Source: a virus | IMG/VR virus record: IMGVR_UViG_3300037504_000611 | Span: 1-53,700 of that record | Strand: one strand, 5' to 3' | Length of the DNA: 53,700 nt | In this document: in pieces, positions 8,275 through 17,492 of the stretch | Layout of the letters: each line of letters opens with the position of its first letter | Position numbering within the stretch: the first letter of the stretch is position 1 | The notes under the pieces: model-generated | What the model saw: the letters and a program-made list of their open reading frames with translations, nothing else | Told to the model about the DNA's origin: nothing | The model's database searches: none | Made by a program: the position numbers and the translations under genes

Positions 8275-10926
8275 ATGCGTGTCTACCTCCCGCCATTGGC
8301 AGATATCAATCACGGAGTGGGGCAGGTTCTGGCGGCTCAGCATAGGCACCTCCCCGCGTCTGGAGTAGAGATAGCGGTCAGTCCTGACGATGCCGATATA
8401 GTGGCAGCGCACATCATCCCCGATACGGACCGCGTGCCCGATGTGTTGCATTTGCACGGCCTGCACTACGATAGCGCGGCTCCCGACGATCGCGACGTGA
8501 ACCGCCGTATTGTGCCGCATATCAGAAGTGCTCGTGTTGTGACTATGCCGTCTGAGTGGGCCGCGTTGCCCCTCCGGCGCGATATGCGTATAATTCCCCA
8601 GGTTATCCCTAACGGCATCGATGTGGATAGATGGCAACCAGGCGACGCACGACCGTACGCGCTGTGGAATAAAAACCGCATGGACGCAACCTGTAATCCC
8701 GCAATGGCTCTCGAACTGGCACGACGCGGCATTCCGGTGGTGAGCACCTATGCGCCCGCTGTACAGCGCCCCGACACCCTGACTGTGACGGGGAAAATGC
8801 CACACGAGCAGATGCGAACGTATATCCAGAACGCGGGCGTGTACCTCGCCACGACACGCGAGGTACACAGCATTGGAGTTCTGGAGGCGTTAGCGGCGGG
8901 CGTCCCGGTCCTTGGTTGGAATATGGGCGGCACGGCAGAGACGGTGCTGCACAAGGTGACGGGATGGTTGGCAGAGGAGGGCGACATTGAGAGCCTGATA
9001 GAGGGCTATCACTGGCTGATGCGCAACCGACACCTCATTTCTGGCGAGTGCCGCATCCTCGCACAATCGTATGATTGGGGGGCGATTATGCCGGAGTATG
9101 CGCGTGTGTATCACGATGCATTGACCGGCAAACAACAAGACACGAACAGGGTTGCAGTGGTCATTCCCTGCTATAACTATGCTCACTATCTTGCACAGGC
9201 GATAGAGAGCGTCTTGCCGCAATTAGAGGAGGGCGACACCTGCATAGTCGTTGATGATGGCAGCAGCGATAATACGAGCGATGTGGCCGAGCGATATCCT
9301 GTTGAGTTTATCCGGCAGCAAAATCAGGGCGTGAGCGCGGCCAGGAACGCGGGGGTTGCCGCTGTGTCACAACCATATATTATCTGTCTCGATGCCGACG
9401 ACCAACTGGTGCCGGGGGCTATCGACACATTGCGCGGAGCTATTCAGACTCGGCGCGACATCGGCATTGTCTATGGCTCGCTACGCACAATGGACGCACA
9501 GGGCAATGATACCACAGGCGGATGGGCGCGCCACTGGCCACCGCAATTTGATTGGCAGAACCACCTAGAGCACGGCAATCATATCCCGTGTGCGGCAATG
9601 TTCCGCCGGGAGATGTGGCGCCGCGCTGGCGGCTATCACGTTTTTGGCGGGTGCGAGGATTACGAATTCTGGTCACGCGGTCTGTCGATTGGTTTTACCG
9701 CCCTCAGAGTCACAGACCAGCCTACATTTTGTTACCGCCAGCACCCTGAGGGCAGGAGCAATCACCTGGAATGTCCTCCGTTGGCCAGCAGGCACCCGTG
9801 GGCTATAGACAGACACTACCCAATGGGCGCTCCTGCTGCACACGGGCCGATTGTGCGCTCCTATCGCAGGCCAGTTGTCAGTGTCATTGTGCCCGTAGGA
9901 CCTGGACATGAGCGCTATGTGAGCACGGCAATAGAGAGCCTGTTGTCGCAAACGTTCCGTGATTGGGAATGCGTTGTCGTTGACGATACACACGACGGCA
10001 TCCCACGCCTCAATCTGGAGGCATATCCGTTTGCGCAGCCTGTTCGTACGTCGTGCGGAGCGGGCGCAGGCGCGGCGCGCAATGCCGGACTGGATGTTGC
10101 CAGCGCTCCGTTGTGTCTGTTTCTGGACGCCGATGACTATCTATTGCCTGTCGCAATTGAACAAATGATCGATGCGTACCAGACAGCGGACAACGTGTCC
10201 TACATCTATACCGACTGGTTTGTATGGAGCGACGGCAAACCAGAGCGGCGCCATTGCGCGGCGTATCGCCAGAATGCATGGCTCACAAATGGATTACACA
10301 GTGTAACCGTCCTGATGGACACAGAGCACGCTCGTGCGGTTCGTTTCAACGAGGATATGCCCTCCTGGGAGGATTGGGATTTTTTCGCACGCGCTGCTAT
10401 AGCCGGGTATTGTGGGCAACGTCTGGCGCTGCCACTGTTAGGCTATCGGGCCGATACGGGCCAGCGCCGCCGCTACGCGATGCAAAACAGCACAGAATTG
10501 CGCAACGAGATAACCGCCCGCTATGGCCCGTATGCAAGAGGAGAAAAAACAATTATGGGATGCTGTGGAGGAAAAAAGACCTCTCCGCCGATGGTGGACA
10601 GCACACCGATACTCGGCGCTGCCGCCGCCACAGACGGCAACGTGCGTATGGAGTATCTGGGTCAGCAGTCCGGGGCAATAACCTATCGAGGCGCGCAGGG
10701 ACGCGCCTATCGGGGAGGCAACAACCCGCATCGGAAATACGCGAATGTTCACCCTGACGATGTGGAGCGTCTGGCCAACACCGGCAAATGGCGAGTCGTT
10801 GAGGCACCTGCTCCGATTGCGCGCACGGCAGAGATTGCACCGCCGCCGGAAACAGCCACACCAGAGGAGCCATCTGATGATGAGCAACAAACAGCGCCAA
10901 AGCGCAAGCGCCGCTCCCGCAGTTGA
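8275..10926 (+). CDS. Triple glycosyltransferase (GT4-GT2-GT2) fused to a small C-terminal domain
   Basis: The 883-residue product has three enzyme domains. Residues 1 to about 285 are GT-B, family 4-like: VLHLHGLHYD, VIPNGIDVDRW, then EVHSIGVLEALAAGVPVLGWNMGG, the GT4 donor-binding region. Residues about 293-500 are GT2: VAVVIPCYNYAHYL, CIVVDDGSSDNT, ICLDADDQL. Residues about 535-755 are a second GT2: VVSVIVPVGPG, CVVVDDTHDG, LFLDADDYL. From residue 761 a separate domain begins (MGCCGGKK, ITYRGAQGRAYRGG, YANVHPDDVERLANTGKW) with a Lys/Arg tail; I recall similar short proteins in phage structural regions. It has no membrane helices. It probably builds a short glycan, and the fused domain may bring the enzyme to the capsid. 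The fused domain also has its own start at 10555. Confidence 0.85.
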   Translation: MRVYLPPLADINHGVGQVLAAQHRHLPASGVEIAVSPDDADIVAAHIIPDTDRVPDVLHLHGLHYDSAAPDDRDVNRRIVPHIRSARVVTMPSEWAALPLRRDMRIIPQVIPNGIDVDRWQPGDARPYALWNKNRMDATCNPAMALELARRGIPVVSTYAPAVQRPDTLTVTGKMPHEQMRTYIQNAGVYLATTREVHSIGVLEALAAGVPVLGWNMGGTAETVLHKVTGWLAEEGDIESLIEGYHWLMRNRHLISGECRILAQSYDWGAIMPEYARVYHDALTGKQQDTNRVAVVIPCYNYAHYLAQAIESVLPQLEEGDTCIVVDDGSSDNTSDVAERYPVEFIRQQNQGVSAARNAGVAAVSQPYIICLDADDQLVPGAIDTLRGAIQTRRDIGIVYGSLRTMDAQGNDTTGGWARHWPPQFDWQNHLEHGNHIPCAAMFRREMWRRAGGYHVFGGCEDYEFWSRGLSIGFTALRVTDQPTFCYRQHPEGRSNHLECPPLASRHPWAIDRHYPMGAPAAHGPIVRSYRRPVVSVIVPVGPGHERYVSTAIESLLSQTFRDWECVVVDDTHDGIPRLNLEAYPFAQPVRTSCGAGAGAARNAGLDVASAPLCLFLDADDYLLPVAIEQMIDAYQTADNVSYIYTDWFVWSDGKPERRHCAAYRQNAWLTNGLHSVTVLMDTEHARAVRFNEDMPSWEDWDFFARAAIAGYCGQRLALPLLGYRADTGQRRRYAMQNSTELRNEITARYGPYARGEKTIMGCCGGKKTSPPMVDSTPILGAAAATDGNVRMEYLGQQSGAITYRGAQGRAYRGGNNPHRKYANVHPDDVERLANTGKWRVVEAPAPIARTAEIAPPPETATPEEPSDDEQQTAPKRKRRSRS
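10555..10926 (+). CDS. Predicted nested small protein at the end of the triple glycosyltransferase gene
   Basis: ATG 10555 is in frame with the glycosyltransferase and has an AAGAGGAG site at 10536-10543, 11 bases upstream. Starting here gives 123 residues: a Cys-rich MGCCGGKK N-terminus, a small beta-rich part ending in the VHPDDVERL motif, a Pro/Glu linker and a very basic C-terminus. Both a fused and a free form may be made. It lies in the head-to-neck interval, so a structural role is possible. Confidence 0.5.
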   Translation: MGCCGGKKTSPPMVDSTPILGAAAATDGNVRMEYLGQQSGAITYRGAQGRAYRGGNNPHRKYANVHPDDVERLANTGKWRVVEAPAPIARTAEIAPPPETATPEEPSDDEQQTAPKRKRRSRS

Positions 10927-11194
10927 CATAGCGGCCATATTGGCAGTCTATCGTGCTGCGCATATGATTGCGAGAGAAGACGGGCCGGGCGCCTGTTTTG
11001 AGCGACTACGCGCTGCCGCGTTTCGCTGGCCGATACTCGCGGACGGTCTGCATTGCCCGCTCTGTGTGTCGTTCTGGCTGGCGTTGTTGTTGCCGCACGC
11101 TCCCCGATGGCTGCTGCGATGGCTGGGCGTTGCGGGAGCCGTGCTCGTTATTCATCAGGCATTGGAGGGCTGGAATGAATTTACTACCGATTGA
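10877..11194 (+). CDS. DUF1360-like small membrane protein
   Basis: I place the start at ATG 10877 (a second ATG follows at 10880), behind AGAGGAG, overlapping the end of the preceding gene. The 105-residue product has the DUF1360 pattern: LAVYRAAHMIAREDGPG, then ILADGLHCPLCVSFWLALLL with a CxxC pair next to a membrane segment, and a second hydrophobic segment WLGVAGAVLVIHQAL. Relatives occur in phage structural regions and in spore-forming bacteria; their function is not known to me. Confidence 0.7.
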   Translation: MMSNKQRQSASAAPAVDIAAILAVYRAAHMIAREDGPGACFERLRAAAFRWPILADGLHCPLCVSFWLALLLPHAPRWLLRWLGVAGAVLVIHQALEGWNEFTTD

Positions 11195-12410
11195 GACATT
11201 TCGGGAGCACATTAGCTACCATCCATTCCATTTTTGGCAACTGGCCAACAGCGATATACCTGTTCAGTCGAGTTGTAATACGCTGGTGTACGAACACGCA
11301 TGGCAGGGAACAGACGCGGCGGGGCGCGCCACCGTGCGGCGGGCGATAGAACAGGCTGAAGAGCGGTTGCGCACATATTTACTGTATAGTGTAGCTCCCC
11401 GCTATGCCAGTATGACGCTCCAATACCCTGATTACTATCAGCCCGCACTGTATCGCAGCAGGCCAGCGAACAGCAGAGGGCAATGGTTGAGCGTCGAGTT
11501 GCCCGAGGGGTATGTACAGGCGTTAGGCACAGAGAGGCTCAGCCTGATAGACAGTCCAGCGGTTTTGCTCTCTGACAGCGATAGCGACGGGTTGAATGAC
11601 ACATTCACGCTGACTGTCAGCACCACTGTCACAGATGCCGACCAGTTAACGGTGTTTTTCTCCGAGCCGGATCGGCTCGACAACGACCTGGCGCGGTGGG
11701 AGATACGACCGGTGGCTGTTGCACTGGATGCGGAAACCGAAACCGCCATCATCACGGGGAGGCTATGGCAAATTGTGCGACCGGTGCTATACCAGGGCGT
11801 TGTGCTGCGCACGATAGACCCGGCAGACAGCGCCAACCTGGCCGCCACACTGGATGTCTATCAGCGCACAACCGACAGCAGCCAGCAGGCGACACTGATA
11901 TGGGAGACGCTGCCCTGCCCCTCCTGGTGTGATACTCGCACGGGGAGCACAGACCCCGCTGCCATTGCCACCGCTACAGCCCGCGTGGGAATACGGGATG
12001 CCAGGAACGGCATCCTCAGCCCGGCAGAGGCAGTCTATAACAGCGACAGCGGTACATGGACCAGCCTATCGGGTTGCTGGTGGGGCGATAGCCGATTGCC
12101 GGACCGGGTGAAAATCAATTATCTGGCTGGCTACCCGCTGGAAAACCGTCGCATAGCCGCGTGGTTACGCCCTGTTGTGACGCGATTTGCCATAGCGGAG
12201 CTAGCGCAGCGCATTTGCACCTGCGACTATGCCAATCGAGAGCTCTGGCACTGGCAATTTGATCGGGCCAGCACCAGTGGAAACAACGATGAAACCTATC
12301 AGGTGAGTGAAGAGGATTTAACCAATCCGTTCGGAACGCGTCTGGGCCATATAGACGCGTGGCGTCGCGTGCGTGGCGAGCGGAGAATGCCCGCCATATT
12401 ACCGTATTAG
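11175..12410 (+). CDS. Putative neck/head-tail connector protein
   Basis: The start at ATG 11175 (MNLLPIETFREHI) lies inside the last codons of the previous gene; the frame continues upstream but that part overlaps other genes. The 411-residue product has an N-terminal helical region with an AEERLRTYL segment, and a later beta-rich half. It lies between capsid genes and the tail-tube gene, where connector or adaptor proteins are encoded. An insertion of about 150 Asp/Thr-rich residues in the middle (DSDSDGLNDTFTLTVSTT) looks like a surface beta domain. Function is inferred from position only. Confidence 0.45.
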   Translation: MNLLPIETFREHISYHPFHFWQLANSDIPVQSSCNTLVYEHAWQGTDAAGRATVRRAIEQAEERLRTYLLYSVAPRYASMTLQYPDYYQPALYRSRPANSRGQWLSVELPEGYVQALGTERLSLIDSPAVLLSDSDSDGLNDTFTLTVSTTVTDADQLTVFFSEPDRLDNDLARWEIRPVAVALDAETETAIITGRLWQIVRPVLYQGVVLRTIDPADSANLAATLDVYQRTTDSSQQATLIWETLPCPSWCDTRTGSTDPAAIATATARVGIRDARNGILSPAEAVYNSDSGTWTSLSGCWWGDSRLPDRVKINYLAGYPLENRRIAAWLRPVVTRFAIAELAQRICTCDYANRELWHWQFDRASTSGNNDETYQVSEEDLTNPFGTRLGHIDAWRRVRGERRMPAILPY

Positions 12411-12425
12411 CAGCAGGAGAGTGTC

Positions 12426-13952
12426 ATGCCACAGGTTAAAAAAAGCAACATTATAACCCAACAACACAACCGAGTTTTCCGCCAGCCAGGTGGAGCGTTT
12501 CCCGGCAATCCGGTGGAGTATAGCGGAACTGATGGTCAATATATGTCGATTATGGGCGTGAGCAATCCCGTGTCGGGAGGCATAGACCCGATCCAGGTGG
12601 GGGACCCCTACCGCGCCAAACAATACGCAAGTGTAGCTCGGAGCGTCAGCCCTCCCGATTTTGCCACCGCCACATTGATGCTGTATGAGGACCAGGGTGG
12701 CGAACTGCCCTGGCAGATCATAGACGCGTCTTGCCCATTCACTCTCTATATTATTTCAACGACGTGCGGCAATCCGTCGGATTTCCTGGCGGGGTGGTCG
12801 AATTTTGTTGAGGTGTTTTCTCAATGCGAGGTCACGGATCGCTCTGGCGGGGACCGTGCGCCATTCGATAGCGATGAAGCGATCAGTGACGAGCTTTCCA
12901 TCACGATCCAGGCGCACTACGCGGTGGGTAAACTGGGGTTTGGTGAGCGCGCTGCGACGCAGGTGGAGCGAGAAGTTGTGGCGATTACCTATGGCGACAC
13001 CTTCCAGTGCGCCGATTGCGGCGTGCCGAACGATGGCACAAAATGGCTCTATGCTGCAACTAAATTTGACGCCGGTTCTGTCATTAGCGCCGAGGTAGTC
13101 TATTCAACTGACGCGGGGTTGACATGGTCTGACGCAACCGTCGTCGCTGATGAGAACCCGGTCGCTATTGGAATAGCCGGAAACAAACTGGTAGTTGTCA
13201 CCACGGCTTCGTTGTATTGGGCAGAGATTGACGAGGACACGGGTGTTCCCGGATCGTTTACGACCGTCACCCCAACGACCTGGGCAGCAAATGCGCCAGC
13301 AGACGCGTTTTTTGCCGGGCCGCGCGAGGTGTATGTGTGCGGTGCGAACGGGTATGTGTGGCTGTTTACAGACGTTACGAGTGCGCCGGTGGTGCTCACC
13401 GATGGCAGCACGACCGCAGAGGATTTGAAGCGCATTAAAGCGGTTGATGCTGTGGTCGTGGCGAGTGGGGCGAACGGCACGGTAATCGTCAGCACGAATC
13501 GCGGCCAGACGTTTGCGCAAACCAGCGCCGATCCGTCTGCCGATACGCAGCAAGCGCTGGGAGTTGTGAGCGACAAAATTATGTGGACAGGCACTGACGG
13601 GGGAGAACTCTACTACACGCGAAACGGCGGCAAAAGTTGGACTGAAAAGGTGATCGACGGATCGGGCACTGGGGAGGTCTACGACATCCTGATTGCTACA
13701 GCCGAGGTGGTATACGTCAGTCATAGCGACGCCACGCCACGGGCGCGGTTGTTTTCGAGTTGGAACGGTGGTGAAACGTTCACTCGCATGGCGCCCCGCA
13801 TTCTGAATTTTCCTGATTTTGATAGAGCAACGCGCCTGGCCGCTCCTCTGACAGGTACGCCAGGCATCGCTGCGAATAACATCGCCATCGCCGGGCTGGC
13901 CGACAACGCCACGGACGGTATTATTTTGCAGGGTATTGCAGGGGTGAAATAA
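12426..13952 (+). CDS. Putative tail-tube protein with a C-terminal BNR/Asp-box beta-propeller
   Basis: The 508-residue product has an N-terminal region of about 190 residues and then a propeller with repeated Asp-box motifs: STDAGLTWSDA, STNRGQTFAQ, TRNGGKSWTE and SWNGGETFTR. The gene lies directly upstream of the two overlapping chaperone-like frames and the tape measure, the place of the major tail-tube gene, so the N-terminal domain is likely the tube subunit and the propeller an outward decoration. Asp-box propellers occur in sialidases and sugar-binding proteins, but the motif alone does not show catalysis. It ends TAATG with the next gene. Confidence 0.6.
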   Translation: MPQVKKSNIITQQHNRVFRQPGGAFPGNPVEYSGTDGQYMSIMGVSNPVSGGIDPIQVGDPYRAKQYASVARSVSPPDFATATLMLYEDQGGELPWQIIDASCPFTLYIISTTCGNPSDFLAGWSNFVEVFSQCEVTDRSGGDRAPFDSDEAISDELSITIQAHYAVGKLGFGERAATQVEREVVAITYGDTFQCADCGVPNDGTKWLYAATKFDAGSVISAEVVYSTDAGLTWSDATVVADENPVAIGIAGNKLVVVTTASLYWAEIDEDTGVPGSFTTVTPTTWAANAPADAFFAGPREVYVCGANGYVWLFTDVTSAPVVLTDGSTTAEDLKRIKAVDAVVVASGANGTVIVSTNRGQTFAQTSADPSADTQQALGVVSDKIMWTGTDGGELYYTRNGGKSWTEKVIDGSGTGEVYDILIATAEVVYVSHSDATPRARLFSSWNGGETFTRMAPRILNFPDFDRATRLAAPLTGTPGIAANNIAIAGLADNATDGIILQGIAGVK

Positions 13953-14440
13953 TGCCACAAAAAACGAGGGTGTTCCATTTTAGCACGGGTGTTGTGGGGA
14001 AGCTGAAACCAGTTTCCCCGTTCATTCGGCAACAGGTAGACCGGAGCCTCCCCATGCCGGACCCTCCTATGGCAGAGGTCAGGTATGCTGAAAACGATAT
14101 CCGACAGGAGCCGAACCCTGCTGATCCGGCATACATAGCAGCAATCGAACAACGCAATGTGGAGCTGGGGCAAATATTGCTCGATGTGATTTTTGAACAC
14201 GGCGTTGATGTGCCGATTGATTACGATAAGCTAGGCGCTGCCCGCGGCATCATCGAGGGCGCCGGGGGCACCTGGCCAACAAAGCAGAGCGATAAACTGT
14301 GCTACATCAAATTTTGCTGCATCGGGGTGGATGGTGAGGACGCGCTGCTCCTAGATGCCATACGCAGGGGCTATGAGGTTACAGAGGAGGACGTGGCCGC
14401 TGCGCTGCGCACGTTTCAGCGTGACGTATCGAGGACGTGA
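13952..14440 (+). CDS. Putative tail assembly chaperone, first frame (gpG-like)
   Basis: The 162-residue product is acidic and mostly helical, and it lies between the tail-tube and tape-measure genes. A second frame without a good start of its own overlaps its end. This arrangement is that of lambda gpG/gpGT, in which a fraction of ribosomes change frame to make an extended chaperone that binds the tape measure. Here the downstream frame is +1 (or -2) relative to this one. The gene ends AGG ACG TGA followed by C, and UGA-C is a weak stop context. Confidence 0.6.
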   Translation: MPQKTRVFHFSTGVVGKLKPVSPFIRQQVDRSLPMPDPPMAEVRYAENDIRQEPNPADPAYIAAIEQRNVELGQILLDVIFEHGVDVPIDYDKLGAARGIIEGAGGTWPTKQSDKLCYIKFCCIGVDGEDALLLDAIRRGYEVTEEDVAAALRTFQRDVSRT

Positions 14441-14693
14441 CATTTTTTCCTATCGGACCCCGCGCGGCCAGATAGAATACTCATTGGAATACGCACTTCT
14501 GGAGACGATGCGCTGGAAACGGATGAGCGAGCCGGAGTTTTTAGCACTCGACATCGAGCAGCAGGCACGCGCCATTGCGCACTATCGCGTGCATCACCAG
14601 CTACAGGCCATCATTCAGCAGGAACAGGAGCGCCAGGCGCGTCAGGCGAGAAACCAGGCGAAACAGCAATCGCGTGGCAGGAGAAAGCGATAG
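14421..14693 (+). CDS. Putative tail assembly chaperone, second frame (gpT-like extension)
   Basis: This frame encodes a Gln/Arg-rich helical peptide with a very basic end (QARNQAKQQSRGRRKR) and runs straight to the tape-measure start. The only in-frame early start codon is GTG 14421, which has no Shine-Dalgarno site, so it is most likely reached by frameshifting from the preceding frame near 14433-14441, or by translational coupling. Function follows from position. Confidence 0.55.
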   Translation: MTYRGRDIFSYRTPRGQIEYSLEYALLETMRWKRMSEPEFLALDIEQQARAIAHYRVHHQLQAIIQQEQERQARQARNQAKQQSRGRRKR

Positions 14694-17492
14694 ATGCCAT
14701 TGCAAGAGGTGGGCGTCAAACTCGTTGCGGAGGACGCCAGACAATTTGACAGGACGCTACAGCGCGCCTCGCAGTCTGTAAGTTCGTTCGGTTCTGACAG
14801 TCGCAGCGCCGGTTCGGGCGTGCAACTATTGGGTAAAGAAAGCCAGTCGGCGTCGCGTATGATCGGCCTCTCTGGCGATGCCATGCGCGAAGCGGGAGAT
14901 GCCGCTGGCACGCTCTCCTCTGGTTTGCGCAGCACTGAACGAACATACGACAGCACCACGCGCGCCGCACGGGTAGCTGAGCGCAGTATGCGTCATCTCA
15001 AGACCGCCAGTATTACCCTGGTTGACGCGCTCGGAAGCCTTGGACTGGCATTCGGTGCGGCGGAAATTGTCCAGTTCGGCCTGGGCGCTATGCAATCAGC
15101 AAATCAATTGGAAGCCACACAGGCCAGTGTGCGTGCATTGGCGGGCGACACCGTAACATACAACGAGATACTGAGAGTGGCCAGAGAACAGCAGCGGTCG
15201 TATGGCGGCACTCTGAACGACAATATCGCACAATTGGGCAGCCTGGCCACGACTGCGCGAAACGCAGGAGTGGGCATAGAAGACCTCAACATGGCTGCAA
15301 AACGATTGCTGATATTGGACCCGTCCGCAACGATGGGTGATGCCACTATTGCTCTGCGTGAAGCAATGGCGGGTGACCTCACCAGTTTGCGGGCGCGGTT
15401 TGAACTATCCCGACAGGCTACCGCTGCACTGGCGGATGAGAGCCTGTCCGGCGCCGAGAAAATGGTTGTGTTGAATGACGTTCTTAACGAACAGGGCGCC
15501 ACATTGGAGGCAGTCACCGCTGCCTCTGAAACGACAGCGGGCAGCTACACCGCTCTAGGCGCGGCAGCCAGCAACGCCACCGATGAGCTTGGCGGCATGT
15601 TGTCACGTGGTCTTGAGCCAGCGGCGCGGGGTCTAACAGGCGTCGTCAATAACGTCACAATGGCGTTTCGCTCATTTGAGAATTTAGCTAACGAGTCGCA
15701 GCAGGCCACACGCGGTTACGAGGGGTTTATTGAGGCGCAATCCGCATATCAGTCTGTGAGCGAGGATACGCAGGCGCAATTTAGCGGTGAGATAGGCCAG
15801 CTTACCGCATTGCAGCAGGAACACCGCAACGCCATTGTGTCACTGCTGGAGTTGCAGGTAACACACGGTGAGCAATCGGCTGCATATCAGGCGCAATTAA
15901 TGCGCACGAATATGCTCTCTGGCATGTTGGAGGAGCAGTCGCGCAGCCTGGCGGACACCATAACCGGCGAGGAGGCGCGCATAACTGCCACCAGAGAACA
16001 GGCCGAACAACAGGCGCACGACCGTGCGCTGGCCGAGGCGCGTGCTGCGGGCGATATTGGCGCAGCACTGGCGTTGATGCGCCAGGATGTTGAACTGACT
16101 GAGGATCAGTTTGAGGAGCTAAACGAAACTATTCAAAAATCGGCAGAAGAGGGCGCACAGGCGTTTGGCGATGCGGTGCAAACTGAGACGACTTTTTTGC
16201 AAGAGCGAGAACGCACACAGCAGGAGCATGCGGTAACACTGGACCAGATAGAACAGCAATATCAGCAAAACCGTGCTGCAACTGCACAGGAGAGCAACGC
16301 TCGTGTGCAATCATTGATAGAGGCACACAATCGCAAAATTGCCGACCTGGAGAACGACTACGGACGCCGCATGGTTGGCTTGCAGGAGGATTTCAACCGG
16401 GCTGAAACCGACAGTCAGCGCGCCTCTATTCAGGAGCGCATGAACGATTTGTCCGAGAGCCACCAGCGACGCATCGCAGATGCACAGGCCAGCCATCAGC
16501 GCAGTCTCTCAGAGCAGCAAAGCGCACTGAACGCAGAACTCACAAACCTGGAAACGAACAATGCCGATAAAATCAGAGCGCAAAATGAGCGTTTCAAAGA
16601 ACAGGAACGCATTGCGGCGGAAGAGTATGCGCGGCAACAGGCCGCGCAACTCGCACACCTGGGCCAGATGCTGATAGATTACGTCACGGCTCAGGCCACG
16701 CTGCACGGGGTCTCTGAGAGCGCATTGCAGGAGATGACTGCCAGTCTACGCGCTGAATATGGCGTACAAACGAGCCTGGTTGATCGTTCGTTTGCCGATA
16801 TGAAAACGTCTATGGACGCATGGGTTGCAAACGGCGGGCAAAATACGGGCCAATACATTCAGCAGCAGCAGCAAATCAGGCAGAACGCCACGCAAACACA
16901 GCAGCAGGTAGATGCCGCCATACAGCGCATGACCAGCGAGGCAACGGCGGCATTCCAGCGAGGCGATATTTCCGCACAGCAGTACGCCGAGCAACTCCGC
17001 AAAATACCCGCCGCTGCTGAGGCGGCAGCGGGGGGCACCGTGAATGCGCTCAACACGATACCGCGCGAAATAACTACGGTGCACAAAATCGTGACCCAGG
17101 GGGGAGCGTCTGCCGGGCGCGGCGCCGCTGACCTTGCCAGTGAAATTATGGGGCGGGCGCGAGGCGGACCGGTAGGCAGCAGCAGTTTGTACGAGGTCAC
17201 CGAGCCGGGAGTGGGACCGGAACTGCTCACGTATGATGGCCGTCAATACCTGATGACGCCTCCCTACGGCAGCGGTATGGTGGAGCCAATGAGTGGCCGG
17301 GCGAGCGCGTCGGGGGCCAGTGCTGGCATGGCGATGGCGCCCTCGCTGACACTCAATCTCTCCAATCAGTTCAGTATTGCCGGTGGTGGGGACAATCCTC
17401 GCCAGATGGTGCAACAAATCAGTGCGGCTATTGAGTCATCGGTGGTTGAGGCGTTGCTATCCGGTTGGAATAGAGCGGAGAGCGCGCAATGA
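14694..17492 (+). CDS. Tail tape-measure protein
   Basis: At 932 residues this is the second longest plus-strand structural protein. It has a hydrophobic stretch at about residues 108-140 (LVDALGSLGLAFGAAEIVQFGLGAM) and long Gln/Glu/Ala-rich coiled coils at about 360-750 (for example EQAEQQAHDRALAEARAA). The C-terminal part is Gly/Ala-rich. It sets tail length: at the usual 0.15 nm per residue, a tail near 140 nm is expected. It starts directly after the stop of the chaperone-like frame, behind AGGAG, and overlaps the next gene by ATGA. Confidence 0.9.
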   Translation: MPLQEVGVKLVAEDARQFDRTLQRASQSVSSFGSDSRSAGSGVQLLGKESQSASRMIGLSGDAMREAGDAAGTLSSGLRSTERTYDSTTRAARVAERSMRHLKTASITLVDALGSLGLAFGAAEIVQFGLGAMQSANQLEATQASVRALAGDTVTYNEILRVAREQQRSYGGTLNDNIAQLGSLATTARNAGVGIEDLNMAAKRLLILDPSATMGDATIALREAMAGDLTSLRARFELSRQATAALADESLSGAEKMVVLNDVLNEQGATLEAVTAASETTAGSYTALGAAASNATDELGGMLSRGLEPAARGLTGVVNNVTMAFRSFENLANESQQATRGYEGFIEAQSAYQSVSEDTQAQFSGEIGQLTALQQEHRNAIVSLLELQVTHGEQSAAYQAQLMRTNMLSGMLEEQSRSLADTITGEEARITATREQAEQQAHDRALAEARAAGDIGAALALMRQDVELTEDQFEELNETIQKSAEEGAQAFGDAVQTETTFLQERERTQQEHAVTLDQIEQQYQQNRAATAQESNARVQSLIEAHNRKIADLENDYGRRMVGLQEDFNRAETDSQRASIQERMNDLSESHQRRIADAQASHQRSLSEQQSALNAELTNLETNNADKIRAQNERFKEQERIAAEEYARQQAAQLAHLGQMLIDYVTAQATLHGVSESALQEMTASLRAEYGVQTSLVDRSFADMKTSMDAWVANGGQNTGQYIQQQQQIRQNATQTQQQVDAAIQRMTSEATAAFQRGDISAQQYAEQLRKIPAAAEAAAGGTVNALNTIPREITTVHKIVTQGGASAGRGAADLASEIMGRARGGPVGSSSLYEVTEPGVGPELLTYDGRQYLMTPPYGSGMVEPMSGRASASGASAGMAMAPSLTLNLSNQFSIAGGGDNPRQMVQQISAAIESSVVEALLSGWNRAESAQ

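Noticed and set aside
8026-8868. 280-codon minus-strand frame
   Set aside because: Antisense to two clear glycosyltransferase genes.
10968-11174. Longer version of the connector gene starting at 10968
   Set aside because: It would overlap the DUF1360-like gene over most of its length; ATG 11175 at the gene junction is a better start.
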